Of a stretch of DNA of 64,000 nucleotides, positions 1 to 8,137 are shown in pieces. The stretch comes from Brachyspira pilosicoli (GTDB lineage: Bacteria; Spirochaetota; Brachyspiria; Brachyspirales; Brachyspiraceae), in contig NZ_SAXY01000064.1 of assembly GCF_008016535.1 (NCBI RefSeq), forward strand, positions 1 to 64,000, in the 5' to 3' direction. Position 1 is the stretch's first letter. Every line of letters starts with the position of its first letter. A program made the position numbers and the translations under genes. The notes below the pieces were generated by a model, which saw only the letters and a program-made list of their open reading frames with translations, ran no database searches and was not told where the DNA came from.

Positions 1-127
1 AAGAACATTTTTATTTATTCATAAAAGAATGTCAGTTTCGATTTAATAATCCAAAAGTTGACAAACAATTAGAAATTATATATAATTTAGCGAAAAAGAA
101 GCTTTTTTAGTTATCTAGGACAGCCCC
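1..127 (+). mobile_element. right end of an IS1595-type insertion sequence (partial)
   Basis: The window opens inside an IS1595-family (IS1016-like) element. Bases 109-127 are an exact copy of the 19-bp terminal inverted repeat of the complete element at 8121-8857, and the bases before it encode the end of the same transposase. The element runs plus-ward, opposite to the copy at 8121, so the two copies point at each other across the operon between them. Its insertion removed the end of the neighbouring alcohol dehydrogenase gene. The adjacent bases 128-135 should be one target duplication; the other is outside the window. Confidence 0.9.
3..110 (+). CDS. IS1595-family transposase, C-terminal 35 residues (partial)
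   Basis: The reading frame open at the window edge runs to a TAG at 108-110. Its residues match the end of the transposase at 8138-8817 almost exactly, including the FIKECQFRFNNP stretch, with a few substitutions (for example KKKLF instead of KKELF). The two copies are therefore close but not identical. The DDE catalytic part lies upstream of the window, so activity cannot be judged. Confidence 0.85.
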   Translation, partial: EHFYLFIKECQFRFNNPKVDKQLEIIYNLAKKKLF

Positions 128-1145
128 AAGACTTATATAACTCTTCCAGTTTTTTTATTGTTTCAGTTATTGTCAGCTCTTCTTTTCCAACTCCATAATC
201 TACATTAAATACCCTTCTTGAAAATTGTAAAAATCTACCAATATTTTCTTTATAAACATACTTCATCCAAGCAGGAAACACTATAGACAATCCAGCACCA
301 TGAGCTATATTATATTCAGCAGACAATTCATGTTCAATACTATGACTTGCCCAATCTTCTGTTCTACCTTGGGATAGTATTCCATTGTGAGCCAATGTAC
401 CAGACCACATAGTTTCAGCACGTATATCATAATTTTCAGGATTATCAAAAGTTAATTTTCCATACTTAAGCATAGTAATAATTGCAGATTCTAAGAGTCT
501 ATCCGTTAAATCTACATTTTCTGTTTGCGAGAAGTATCTTTCAAATAAATGAGCTATTATATCAGATACTCCATTTGCTATTTGATTTTTAGGCAGAGAA
601 AAAGTATTTTCAGGATTTATAATAGAAAATTTAGGTATAATAGCCGAAGATTCTATGGATCTTTTTAACTTACTTTTTTCCTCAGTAATAACAGAATTTG
701 GAGAAGTTTCGCTTCCAGCTGCAGGTATAGTTAATACGACTCCTATTGGTAAAGCCTTTTCTATAGTTTTGTTTCCATCTAAATAATATTCCCATATATT
801 ATCATAATAGTATCCGCTAGCTATACATTTTGCTGAATCTATAACACTTCCTCCGCCAACAGCTAATACAAAATCTATATTTTCTTTTTTACATAACTCT
901 ATACCTTTTAATGCCAAAGATAATTTAGGATTAGGCTCAACACCAGGCAATTCTAAAAACTCTATGTTCTCTTTTTTTAAGCATTCTGTTACTTTATAGT
1001 AAAGACCGTTTTTCTTTATAGACCCTCCTCCATAATGCAGAAGTACTTTTTTTACAGAAAGTTTTTTACATAAAGCACCAATATTATTTTCAGTATCTTT
1101 ACCAAAATAAATATTACATGGGCTGTAATAGTTAAAATTGTTCAT
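111..1145 (-). CDS. iron-containing alcohol dehydrogenase, C-terminus truncated by IS insertion
   Basis: Fe-dependent NAD(P)H alcohol/aldehyde oxidoreductase of the butanol dehydrogenase (BdhA/YqhD) group. GGGS at about 97-100 lies in the nucleotide-binding half. Iron ligands are recognisable as D195, H199, H268 and H282 (the last two in the SHSIEH...AHGAG region). Family members are about 385-390 residues; this one is 344. Its last codons (Gly-Cys-Pro-Arg-stop) are read from the inverted repeat of the IS at 109-127, so roughly 40 native residues are missing. It is the last gene of a minus-strand operon with a class II aldolase 24 bp upstream, suggesting it reduces the aldehyde released by that aldolase (for example 2-methylthioacetaldehyde or acetaldehyde). 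Metal site intact, C-terminal helices lost: it may be inactive. Confidence 0.85.
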   Translation of the reverse strand: MNNFNYYSPCNIYFGKDTENNIGALCKKLSVKKVLLHYGGGSIKKNGLYYKVTECLKKENIEFLELPGVEPNPKLSLALKGIELCKKENIDFVLAVGGGSVIDSAKCIASGYYYDNIWEYYLDGNKTIEKALPIGVVLTIPAAGSETSPNSVITEEKSKLKRSIESSAIIPKFSIINPENTFSLPKNQIANGVSDIIAHLFERYFSQTENVDLTDRLLESAIITMLKYGKLTFDNPENYDIRAETMWSGTLAHNGILSQGRTEDWASHSIEHELSAEYNIAHGAGLSIVFPAWMKYVYKENIGRFLQFSRRVFNVDYGVGKEELTITETIKKLEELYKSWGCPR

Positions 1146-1169
1146 AGAAAACTCCGTTATTAATTTCTA

Positions 1170-1808
1170 TTACTTATTAGACCATTCAATAAGCTCATCC
1201 AAATTTTTATCTGTCAACTGACTAATATTTCCCATAATTTGAGTATTTAATGTCATTTGAGCTGCTGCTTCTAATACTTCCATTTTATCAAAAGCTGATA
1301 ATAAAGTATTTCCTACAGTAGTAATACCATGGTTTTTCATAATAACAACATTTGAAATTTTTAATCCTTCACATACAGCTTCAGATAAGCCGTCAGTTCC
1401 CATTAATATATATGGAGCATAAGCTATTTTTTTTAAAACAACAAAAGCCTCTCCAGTTAAATTAATATTTATTTTCTTATCCATAGCAGCAAAACTAGTT
1501 GCAGTAACAGGGTGGGCATGTATTATAGCTTTTATATCATCACGAGTTCTATAAGCACTTAAATGCATTCCTGTTTCTATACTAGGCTTTAAATGAGGTG
1601 TAAGATTTTCTCCGTCAATAGTCATAAGACCTATTTGTTCCGCTTTTATAAAACCTTTATCTAAACTAGATGGAGTAATAATAATATGTTTTTCATCTAA
1701 TCTAGCACTCAAATTTCCTCCTGAACAAGTAGTTAATTTTTGCTTATATAATCTTCTCATATAAAAAGCTAATTCTTCTCTTTGTTCTAAACATTCTTCA
1801 TATTTCAT
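1170..1808 (-). CDS. class II aldolase (fuculose-1-phosphate aldolase family)
   Basis: Zinc-dependent class II aldolase/adducin-family protein, 212 residues, normal for L-fuculose- or ribulose-phosphate aldolases. Visible motifs: GGNLSAR near residue 30, the acid/base glutamate in PSIETGMH, the zinc-binding HAHP motif, and a third zinc histidine in MKNHGI. Because mtnK and mtnA are in the same operon, the likely reaction is cleavage of 5-methylthioribulose-1-phosphate or 5-deoxyribulose-1-phosphate to dihydroxyacetone phosphate plus a C2 aldehyde, as in the DHAP shunt described in Rhodospirillum rubrum and E. coli. A dehydratase role (MtnB, same superfamily) is less likely because no later Mtn enzymes are present. 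The substrate is inferred; the family is clear. Confidence 0.85.
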   Translation of the reverse strand: MKYEECLEQREELAFYMRRLYKQKLTTCSGGNLSARLDEKHIIITPSSLDKGFIKAEQIGLMTIDGENLTPHLKPSIETGMHLSAYRTRDDIKAIIHAHPVTATSFAAMDKKININLTGEAFVVLKKIAYAPYILMGTDGLSEAVCEGLKISNVVIMKNHGITTVGNTLLSAFDKMEVLEAAAQMTLNTQIMGNISQLTDKNLDELIEWSNK

Positions 1809-1821
1809 AATGTAAAACTCC

Positions 1822-3348
1822 TTATAATAATTTAAATTTATTTAATATGTTTATTTTTCTTTCCCATTCTATTTTATATAAATTCCTTAGATTTTTGTAT
1901 ATCTGAAAATATTCATTATAAAATAGCGTATTCTTCTCATTCGGATATATCTCTATGGTTTCATTTTTAAAAGCATCTAATGCTTCTTTTAAAGTTGAAA
2001 ATACACCAGTAGCCATACAAGCAGATACGGCCGCTCCCTTTGCCCCTAACTCTTTTGATTTAGAAATAACTATAGGAACCCCCATACAATCAGATATAAT
2101 TTTAGCTAAAATTGTACTATTAGCACCTCCTCCCATTAAAAAAATCTTTTTAGGTATATAGCTTTGAAAACAATCTTTAATAGAGAATGCTATACCTTCG
2201 TATATAGCTTTTAATAAATCCCACCTAGTTGTATTTTCGTTTATTCCAAAAAAACTAGCCCTCGCATTAGTATCCAAAAAAGGAGTACGTTCACCAGAAT
2301 TTTTTATATACGGATGATATATTACTCCATTCGAGCCCATTGGTATATCTTTTATTTTTTCATCTATAAAATCATAGAACTCTCTTTTATTTTTCAATAT
2401 GTTTTCAACATCTGAAAATAATGTATTAGTTATCCAATCTATATTAGGAGTACCAGCCATATTTCCTACTATAGAAACATACTTTTCGCCATCTCCATAA
2501 CATAAATAAGATACAGAATCTTCTAATAAATTAAAAGAATTAGATAAAAATTCATTAACACAAGATGTACCTAAAATAGAGCAAACATCGTTTTCATATA
2601 AAGCCCCAGCTCCTATACATGATGATATAACATCTATATACCCTGCTGATACACTAATACCTTCTTTTAATCCTGTCATGTATGCTGCTTCTTTAGTTAT
2701 ACTTCCAGCAACAGAGTTAGAATTTATTAAATTAGGCATCAAACGATAATATTCAGAAATATTCAGCATATCGAATATCTCTGAAGATACTTCTTTTTTT
2801 TCTAAATCTAAAAGCGAAGTCGAAGTATCTGTTTCCTCAATAAAAAATTCTCCTGTTAATTTATACCTTATCCAATCTTTACAAAATAAAGCATACTTAG
2901 CATTATCCAGAGATTTTTTATCATTAATAGATAACCATTTTATTATGAAACTCATCGCACCTGGACATGGCAAAGAGCCAGTTATAGATTTATATTTTTT
3001 TACCTGCTCTTTTGATACATCATTAATAATCGATGATGCTCTTGCATCATTCCATAAAATAGCAGTTCTAACAGGTTTCCCTTTATAATCAACTAACCAG
3101 CAGCCTTCTCCCTGTGCAGAAAGCCCAATACCTATTATATTTTTATCCCCTATTTTTCCTATTAGATTCCTTATTACAATACATAAATTATCCCATAAAA
3201 CATTCATGTCTTGCTCATATATTCCATTGGGCAATTCTATTATTTCATTTTTTTTTCTAGATATTTCTATTTCTTTACCATCTAAAGAAAATAAAACAGC
3301 TTTTATTTCAGTTGTACCTATATCCAACCCTAATACAAAACTGTCCAT
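1822..3348 (-). CDS. FGGY-family carbohydrate kinase
   Basis: Cytoplasmic sugar kinase of 508 residues, the usual FGGY length. The N-terminal phosphate motif GLDIGTTEIKAVLF is at residues 7-20. WNDARA, near residues 99-104, is typical of the substrate lobe, and GGGANSTILAKI with a following GAKGAA near residues 407-440 forms the ATP lobe. The sequence resembles xylulose/L-xylulose (LyxK) and erythritol kinases, but the sugar cannot be read off. It lies between the aldolase (13 bp downstream) and a 2-hydroxyacid dehydrogenase (25 bp upstream) inside the mtnK-mtnA operon. A second kinase beside MtnK suggests the operon takes more than one sugar, or that this enzyme phosphorylates a ketose before aldol cleavage. 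Confidence 0.85.
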   Translation of the reverse strand: MDSFVLGLDIGTTEIKAVLFSLDGKEIEISRKKNEIIELPNGIYEQDMNVLWDNLCIVIRNLIGKIGDKNIIGIGLSAQGEGCWLVDYKGKPVRTAILWNDARASSIINDVSKEQVKKYKSITGSLPCPGAMSFIIKWLSINDKKSLDNAKYALFCKDWIRYKLTGEFFIEETDTSTSLLDLEKKEVSSEIFDMLNISEYYRLMPNLINSNSVAGSITKEAAYMTGLKEGISVSAGYIDVISSCIGAGALYENDVCSILGTSCVNEFLSNSFNLLEDSVSYLCYGDGEKYVSIVGNMAGTPNIDWITNTLFSDVENILKNKREFYDFIDEKIKDIPMGSNGVIYHPYIKNSGERTPFLDTNARASFFGINENTTRWDLLKAIYEGIAFSIKDCFQSYIPKKIFLMGGGANSTILAKIISDCMGVPIVISKSKELGAKGAAVSACMATGVFSTLKEALDAFKNETIEIYPNEKNTLFYNEYFQIYKNLRNLYKIEWERKINILNKFKLL

Positions 3349-3373
3349 GATACCTCCTTACCATACATCTATT

Positions 3374-4417
3374 TTATTTTGCTAAATAAGGAATTTCTTT
3401 CTTACATATATAAGCTTCTAAAGATTCTATAACCATTTTACTTTGATGTATAACAACATCTTTTGAAGCACCAGCTATATGAGGAGTTAATATCAATCCT
3501 TCTATATTATCTAACATAGGATCATAAGAAGATAATGGCTCGTATGGAAATACATCTAAAACAGCACATCTAATCTTTTTATTTTTTAAAGCTTCTATTA
3601 AGGCATCATTGTCAATTAATGTACTCCTAGCTGTATTAATAATAATAGAAGAATCTTTCATTAAATTAAAATGTTCTTTTTTTATTAAATACTCGTTACT
3701 AGATTTAGCATGCAAGCTTATAACATCAGATTCTTTTAATATATCTTCAAATTCCATATATGAAACATTAAATTTATGAACTATTTCTTTTGGTATATAT
3801 GGGTCATAAACACATATTTCCATACCTAATGCCATAGCCTTTTCAGCTACTTTTTGTCCAATAAATCCAAAACCTATAAGCCCTAATTTCTTACCTATTA
3901 TTTCATTACCGCTAAATTTATAATAAGGCTCATATTTCAAACTAGGATGCATCCAAGCTACATCTTTTTTATTTCTATCAACTTTATCTAATGGCAAATC
4001 TAACGTACATTCTTTATTTTTCAAAGCCAAAATAGAATCAGGTATATTTCTCATAGAAGATATAATCATAGATATTGTGTACTCAGCTACAGCATTAGCA
4101 TTTCTTCCTGGAGTATGTGTTACTATTATTGATTTATTTTTGCAATATTCAACATCAACATTTACAGGATTTCCTCTAGCACATATTATAAGCTTAGTAT
4201 TTTTTAATATATCTATAACTTTTTTGGTTACAGGAGCAGAATTTACTATTAATACTTCAAACTCTTCTTTTGAAAGTATATTTATCATATCATCTTCAGT
4301 AGGATCTGCTTCTTGTCCTATAGCTGCACCGAAATTCTTAACATTTCCTATAGATTGTAATTTATTTTTTTCGTTTTCAGTAAGAACAGCGAAATTTATT
4401 ATATTAATTTTTTCCAT
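3374..4417 (-). CDS. D-isomer-specific 2-hydroxyacid dehydrogenase
   Basis: NAD(P)-dependent D-2-hydroxyacid dehydrogenase of 347 residues, related to phosphoglycerate dehydrogenase. The Rossmann motif GFGFIG follows KKLGLI near residue 180. The catalytic arginine is in NTARSTLIDN, the glutamate in the DVFPYEP stretch, and the histidine in LTPHIAGAS, so the triad is complete. No regulatory ACT domain follows. It is co-directional with the FGGY kinase and aldolase. Its substrate is not evident; oxidation or reduction of a sugar acid or methylthio-hydroxyacid from the same pathway is a guess. An 87-bp AT-rich gap separates it from mtnA upstream. Confidence 0.85.
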   Translation of the reverse strand: MEKINIINFAVLTENEKNKLQSIGNVKNFGAAIGQEADPTEDDMINILSKEEFEVLIVNSAPVTKKVIDILKNTKLIICARGNPVNVDVEYCKNKSIIVTHTPGRNANAVAEYTISMIISSMRNIPDSILALKNKECTLDLPLDKVDRNKKDVAWMHPSLKYEPYYKFSGNEIIGKKLGLIGFGFIGQKVAEKAMALGMEICVYDPYIPKEIVHKFNVSYMEFEDILKESDVISLHAKSSNEYLIKKEHFNLMKDSSIIINTARSTLIDNDALIEALKNKKIRCAVLDVFPYEPLSSYDPMLDNIEGLILTPHIAGASKDVVIHQSKMVIESLEAYICKKEIPYLAK

Positions 4418-4504
4418 TTGTACCTATATCCTTTACAAATTGTATTTTATTAAAAAACACAAAATAAATAATTTTTATTAAAGATTTTTGCTAAAAGAAA
4501 ATAA

Positions 4505-5556
4505 TTAGTAAAAATCTTTAACCTCAGACGAAAAATATTCTTCCAAATTATACGGTGAATAAATTCCCTTATCAGTAACAATTGCACTAATCAATCTAGG
4601 AGGTGTAATATCAAAAGAAGGATATATTCCTTTTACTCCGTCTAATGTATTTTTTATTCCTCTGTAAGACAATACTAAAGAAGGATCTCTCTCTTCTATA
4701 ACAATATCTTCGCCTTTTAATTTATCTTTATCCGGTATGCCTGTTACATAATATGGAATATTAAATTTTTCAGATAAAATAGCAGCTTGAAAAGTACCTA
4801 TTTTGTTTGCTATATGACCATCTCTAGTTATAGAATCAGCAGCAGAAGTAAATATATCTACGTATCCCTTATTCATAACATAAGCAGTCATATTATCTGT
4901 TATTACAGTAACATCTATACCGCTGTCAAAAAAACATGAAGAAGTTAATCTAGCCCCCTGAAAATATGGTCTCGTTTCAAGACAATAAGCTTTAAAAGTC
5001 TTATTTACTTTTTTAGCTGTTCTGCACATCATACCAATTATAGTTTCACCAAAACATTGAGTTAATACAGAAGAATTATTTGGTATTAAACTAACTAAAT
5101 ATTTAGAAACCTCTTCCATTATAGTATAACGTCTATTTAAAGAGGCTATAGCATCTTCAAAAATAGCTTCTTTTACATCTTTACCATTTTTTAAAGCATT
5201 TTTAGCAACTTCTAAACATCTCTCTGTAATAAGTCTATATCTATTTGCTGTAGTAGGTCTAGAATTAGATATCACCTCTGAAGCTTTTGTTAAAAACTCA
5301 ATCTGTTTTTTTCACTTTCATTTTCAACTTGACTTGCTGCTAAAACCATTCCCATAGAACATGCAGTATATGGGCCAGCACTTTGAGTAACCATATCATA
5401 TATAGCTTTTGCTACTTCCTCATAGGAAAAACACTCTACAAATTTAATTTCTGTAGGATACGCTCTTCTATCTAAAATACGAACTTTTTTATCTTCATAC
5501 CAAGCTACATTTTTATATCTAAGTAAAAATGGCAAATCATAATCTTTTCTTTCCAT
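4505..5556 (-). pseudogene. mtnA: S-methyl-5-thioribose-1-phosphate isomerase, frameshifted
   Basis: Two reading frames (5290-5556 and 4505-5275) together make one MtnA/eIF2B-alpha-like isomerase converting methylthioribose-1-P to methylthioribulose-1-P. Frame 1 ends ...ESEKN then runs to a stop; frame 2 begins ...KKQIEFLTKASEVISNSRP. On the coding strand the junction is G followed by seven A and then C; eight A would give a continuous 350-residue protein of normal length. Key features are present: the active-site Cys in LTQCFGETI, RPYFQGARLT, TDNM, the Asp in SAADSI, ANKIGT and EERDPS. The family GAD motif reads AAD, so it belongs to a diverged branch that may act on deoxyribose-1-P. A single-base loss in poly-A could be true decay, slippage or a read error. 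Confidence 0.85.
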
Positions 5557-5573
5557 TTTTGATATTCTCCAAA

Positions 5574-6776
5574 TTATTCATATACAAAATTAAATATTTT
5601 TGTTAAATCTTTTCCTTCTTCTATACAATCTTTATTCTCTATCAACATAATAGCAGTCTTTATTAATGTTCTTTCCATTTTCAATTTTTTATCACTTAAT
5701 TCTACACTGGAAACTTCCATTACTTTAGAATCTCCGACTGTTCTCCTAATAATCTCAGTACCTGCATATCCAATAGAATCTGATATTATTGATTGTATAT
5801 AATATTCCTTAAAATATTTATTTTTATAAAGATCGAAAGTCACTATTTCATCATACTTTTTATTAAGTGATATTTTTACTTTATCAAAAGTATCTTCTAT
5901 AGTAGTTTTTATCCATTTTAAGAAATTAGAATTATCAGAAAAATAAGATTTATTTGCCAAAGAAAAGAATAAGTTTCCTATAACATTTCCTATATCATAG
6001 CCTATAGGTCCATAGAAAGCAAATTCAGGATCTATTACCTTTATACCTTTATGATTAATAAAAATAGACCCAGAATGCAAATCCCCATGAATTAAAGCTT
6101 GTGCATAATTCATAAATCTGTCTCTTAGCTTACAAACATCAAACTTTAATTTTTCATTTTTATATAGAAACTCTTCTACAAATTTTTCTTGTCCTTTAGA
6201 AATAATATTCCTATTTTTATAGTTATAATACGGCTCAGTTAAAACTAAATCTTCTGTAATATCACATAATTCTTTATTTATAAAAAGTTTCACATTATCT
6301 TTTTTTTCGGCCCTATCCATAACTAAATCTGTTGTAGGCAAAAGAACATTAGATAAAAACAAAGATATCTCATCAGCAAAATTATCAAAAGTCTTTTCTT
6401 CCATCAATTCTTTTCGCATATTTTTATATTCAGATATATCTTCCATAGATAAAGCATGCATTTTTTCATCATATAAAAATATCTTAGGAACATGATTAGG
6501 AGATAATGATCCTTCTATTTTTAATATTTCCGCCTCTATTTTATTTCTAAGAACATCTAATGGTCTTCCTGAAGATCTTAAAAAGTTATCTGATTGTTTT
6601 ACAACTATTGATTTATTTGTTGTTTTACTAGTAACTTTAAATACATAATTGATATTTCCATCTCCTATTTCCACAGCCTCCAAATCTTCATCTTTAGCAA
6701 AATATTTAACTACATCTTTACAGTATTCTTTCACATCTTCAGTATTCATTAAAAAATGAGAATCAAATCTTTCCAT
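5574..6776 (-). CDS. mtnK: S-methyl-5-thioribose kinase
   Basis: MTR kinase, 400 residues, usual family length, with an aminoglycoside-phosphotransferase fold. It phosphorylates 5-methylthioribose (some homologues also 5-deoxyribose) at C1. Recognisable motifs: the glycine-rich loop IGDGNINYVFKV near residues 37-48, the Lys of VVKQSDNFLRSSGRP, the catalytic HGDLHSGS loop, and the metal-binding DPEFAFYGPIGYDIG segment. It lies 17 bp upstream of mtnA and 20 bp downstream of the NhaC-type gene. No MTA nucleosidase or phosphorylase is in the window, so free MTR or deoxyribose must come from elsewhere or be imported. Confidence 0.93.
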   Translation of the reverse strand: MERFDSHFLMNTEDVKEYCKDVVKYFAKDEDLEAVEIGDGNINYVFKVTSKTTNKSIVVKQSDNFLRSSGRPLDVLRNKIEAEILKIEGSLSPNHVPKIFLYDEKMHALSMEDISEYKNMRKELMEEKTFDNFADEISLFLSNVLLPTTDLVMDRAEKKDNVKLFINKELCDITEDLVLTEPYYNYKNRNIISKGQEKFVEEFLYKNEKLKFDVCKLRDRFMNYAQALIHGDLHSGSIFINHKGIKVIDPEFAFYGPIGYDIGNVIGNLFFSLANKSYFSDNSNFLKWIKTTIEDTFDKVKISLNKKYDEIVTFDLYKNKYFKEYYIQSIISDSIGYAGTEIIRRTVGDSKVMEVSSVELSDKKLKMERTLIKTAIMLIENKDCIEEGKDLTKIFNFVYE

Positions 6777-6796
6777 TTTAGTTTACATCCTCTTTT

Positions 6797-8104
6797 TTAT
6801 TTATTTTTTTTAAAGAAATGCGGATAACCTATAATTATTTCTATAATACCAAATATTATCATAAGTATACAATACCAAACATAAGGCATAATAGAAATTG
6901 GAGATATTTTTGCTAATCCTCCAGCAACTAATAATTGTCCAGCAAATGGTGATATACCATTAAAAGCAGATGAGAATAAATCTAATATACTTGCTGTTCT
7001 TTTTCTAGATATACCAAATTTATCTGCTATATTAGCTGCAATAGGTCCTGCTGCTATTATAGAAATAGTGTTGTTAGTAGTAGATACATCTATAAGGCTA
7101 GCCAAAGCAGCTATACTTAACTCTCCTCCTTTTGAAGTTTTTGTGTTTTTAGATAAAGTATATAATAGCCAATCTATTCCACCTAAATATTTCATAAGAG
7201 CTACCAAACCACCTACAAATATAGCTATTACAGCCATATCTTCCATTCCAAGCATACCATTATGAATTATTTTGAAAGATTCTACAAAAGTGAAACTGCC
7301 ATTAAATATACCTATAAGCATAGCTACGATAACACTTATACTCATAGTAATAACAACATTGATACCAACTAAAGATAAACCTATAACAGTAATATATGGT
7401 ATTATATTAATTATAGAAAAATCACTATGGTTTCCTAAGTCTATAGCTCCAACAGGATGGAATACTAACAATATGAAGTTTACTATAATAGCAGGTAATA
7501 CCATCAATATATTCTCTTGGAATTTTGATTTCATACTTACTTCTTGTGTTCTAGTAGCTGCTATAGTTGTATCAGAAATAAAAGATAAGTTATCACCAAA
7601 CATAGCACTTCCAACAACTACTCCAGCTATCAATGGCATATTAATATCAGTTTTATTAGCTATATCTATAGCAATAGGCATCAAAGCAGATACAGTACCC
7701 ATTGAAGTTCCCATAGCAAAACTTAATATACATCCTATAATAAATAAACCAGGTAATATTAAATTAGGCGGTATAATGCTTAATCCAATATTAACAATAG
7801 ATGATACAGCACCCATTTTTGAAGCAACACCTGAAAAAGCACCTGCTAAAATAAATATCAAAACCATCAAAATTAATGTTTTTTCTCCACCGCCTTCACA
7901 ATACATATCAACTCTGGTTTCAAAATTTTTCTTTTCAGCTTTTTTATTGTTCAATAATAATGCTACACCAGAAGCTATTAGAATACCAACCATAAGTGGC
8001 ATGTTTTCAAAACTTCCAGTATATAAGCCAGAAAACATATAAATTACCAAAAATACTATTAATGGTATTAATCCCAAAAAACTTCCTTTATTTTTTTCTT
8101 CCAT
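6797..8104 (-). CDS. NhaC-family Na+/H+ antiporter-like transporter
   Basis: Integral membrane protein of 435 residues with about ten to twelve hydrophobic segments and the small-residue-rich repeats of the NhaC/ArcD-like (IT) superfamily. Motifs include GCILSFAMGTSMGTVSALMPIA near residues 124-145, SAMFGDNLSFISDTTIAATRTQ near 166-187, and DVSTTNNTISI in the C-terminal half. Members exchange Na+/H+ or organic anions such as malate/lactate. As first gene of the mtnK-mtnA operon, it may import the thiosugar or export a product (inference). The Shine-Dalgarno AAAAAAGGAG ends 6 bases before the ATG. The IS at 8121-8857 is inserted right beside it, and its 8-bp target duplication contains part of this Shine-Dalgarno. 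Native promoter sequences have been displaced. Confidence 0.85.
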   Translation of the reverse strand: MEEKNKGSFLGLIPLIVFLVIYMFSGLYTGSFENMPLMVGILIASGVALLLNNKKAEKKNFETRVDMYCEGGGEKTLILMVLIFILAGAFSGVASKMGAVSSIVNIGLSIIPPNLILPGLFIIGCILSFAMGTSMGTVSALMPIAIDIANKTDINMPLIAGVVVGSAMFGDNLSFISDTTIAATRTQEVSMKSKFQENILMVLPAIIVNFILLVFHPVGAIDLGNHSDFSIINIIPYITVIGLSLVGINVVITMSISVIVAMLIGIFNGSFTFVESFKIIHNGMLGMEDMAVIAIFVGGLVALMKYLGGIDWLLYTLSKNTKTSKGGELSIAALASLIDVSTTNNTISIIAAGPIAANIADKFGISRKRTASILDLFSSAFNGISPFAGQLLVAGGLAKISPISIMPYVWYCILMIIFGIIEIIIGYPHFFKKNK

Positions 8105-8112
8105 AGGAGTCT

Positions 8113-8120
8113 CCTTTTTT
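8113..8120. repeat. 8-bp target-site duplication of the IS1595 element (left copy)
   Basis: CCTTTTTT immediately before the inverted repeat, repeated at 8858-8865 after the other end. On the minus strand it reads AAAAAAGG, the upstream part of the Shine-Dalgarno of the NhaC-type gene, which is why the gene kept a usable ribosome site after insertion. Confidence 0.92.
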
Positions 8121-8137
8121 GGGGCTGTCCTAGATAA

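Noticed and set aside
7272-8042. 256-codon frame opposite the NhaC-type gene
   Set aside because: Antisense shadow of a hydrophobic gene; Ile/Thr/Pro-rich low-complexity product with no ribosome site.
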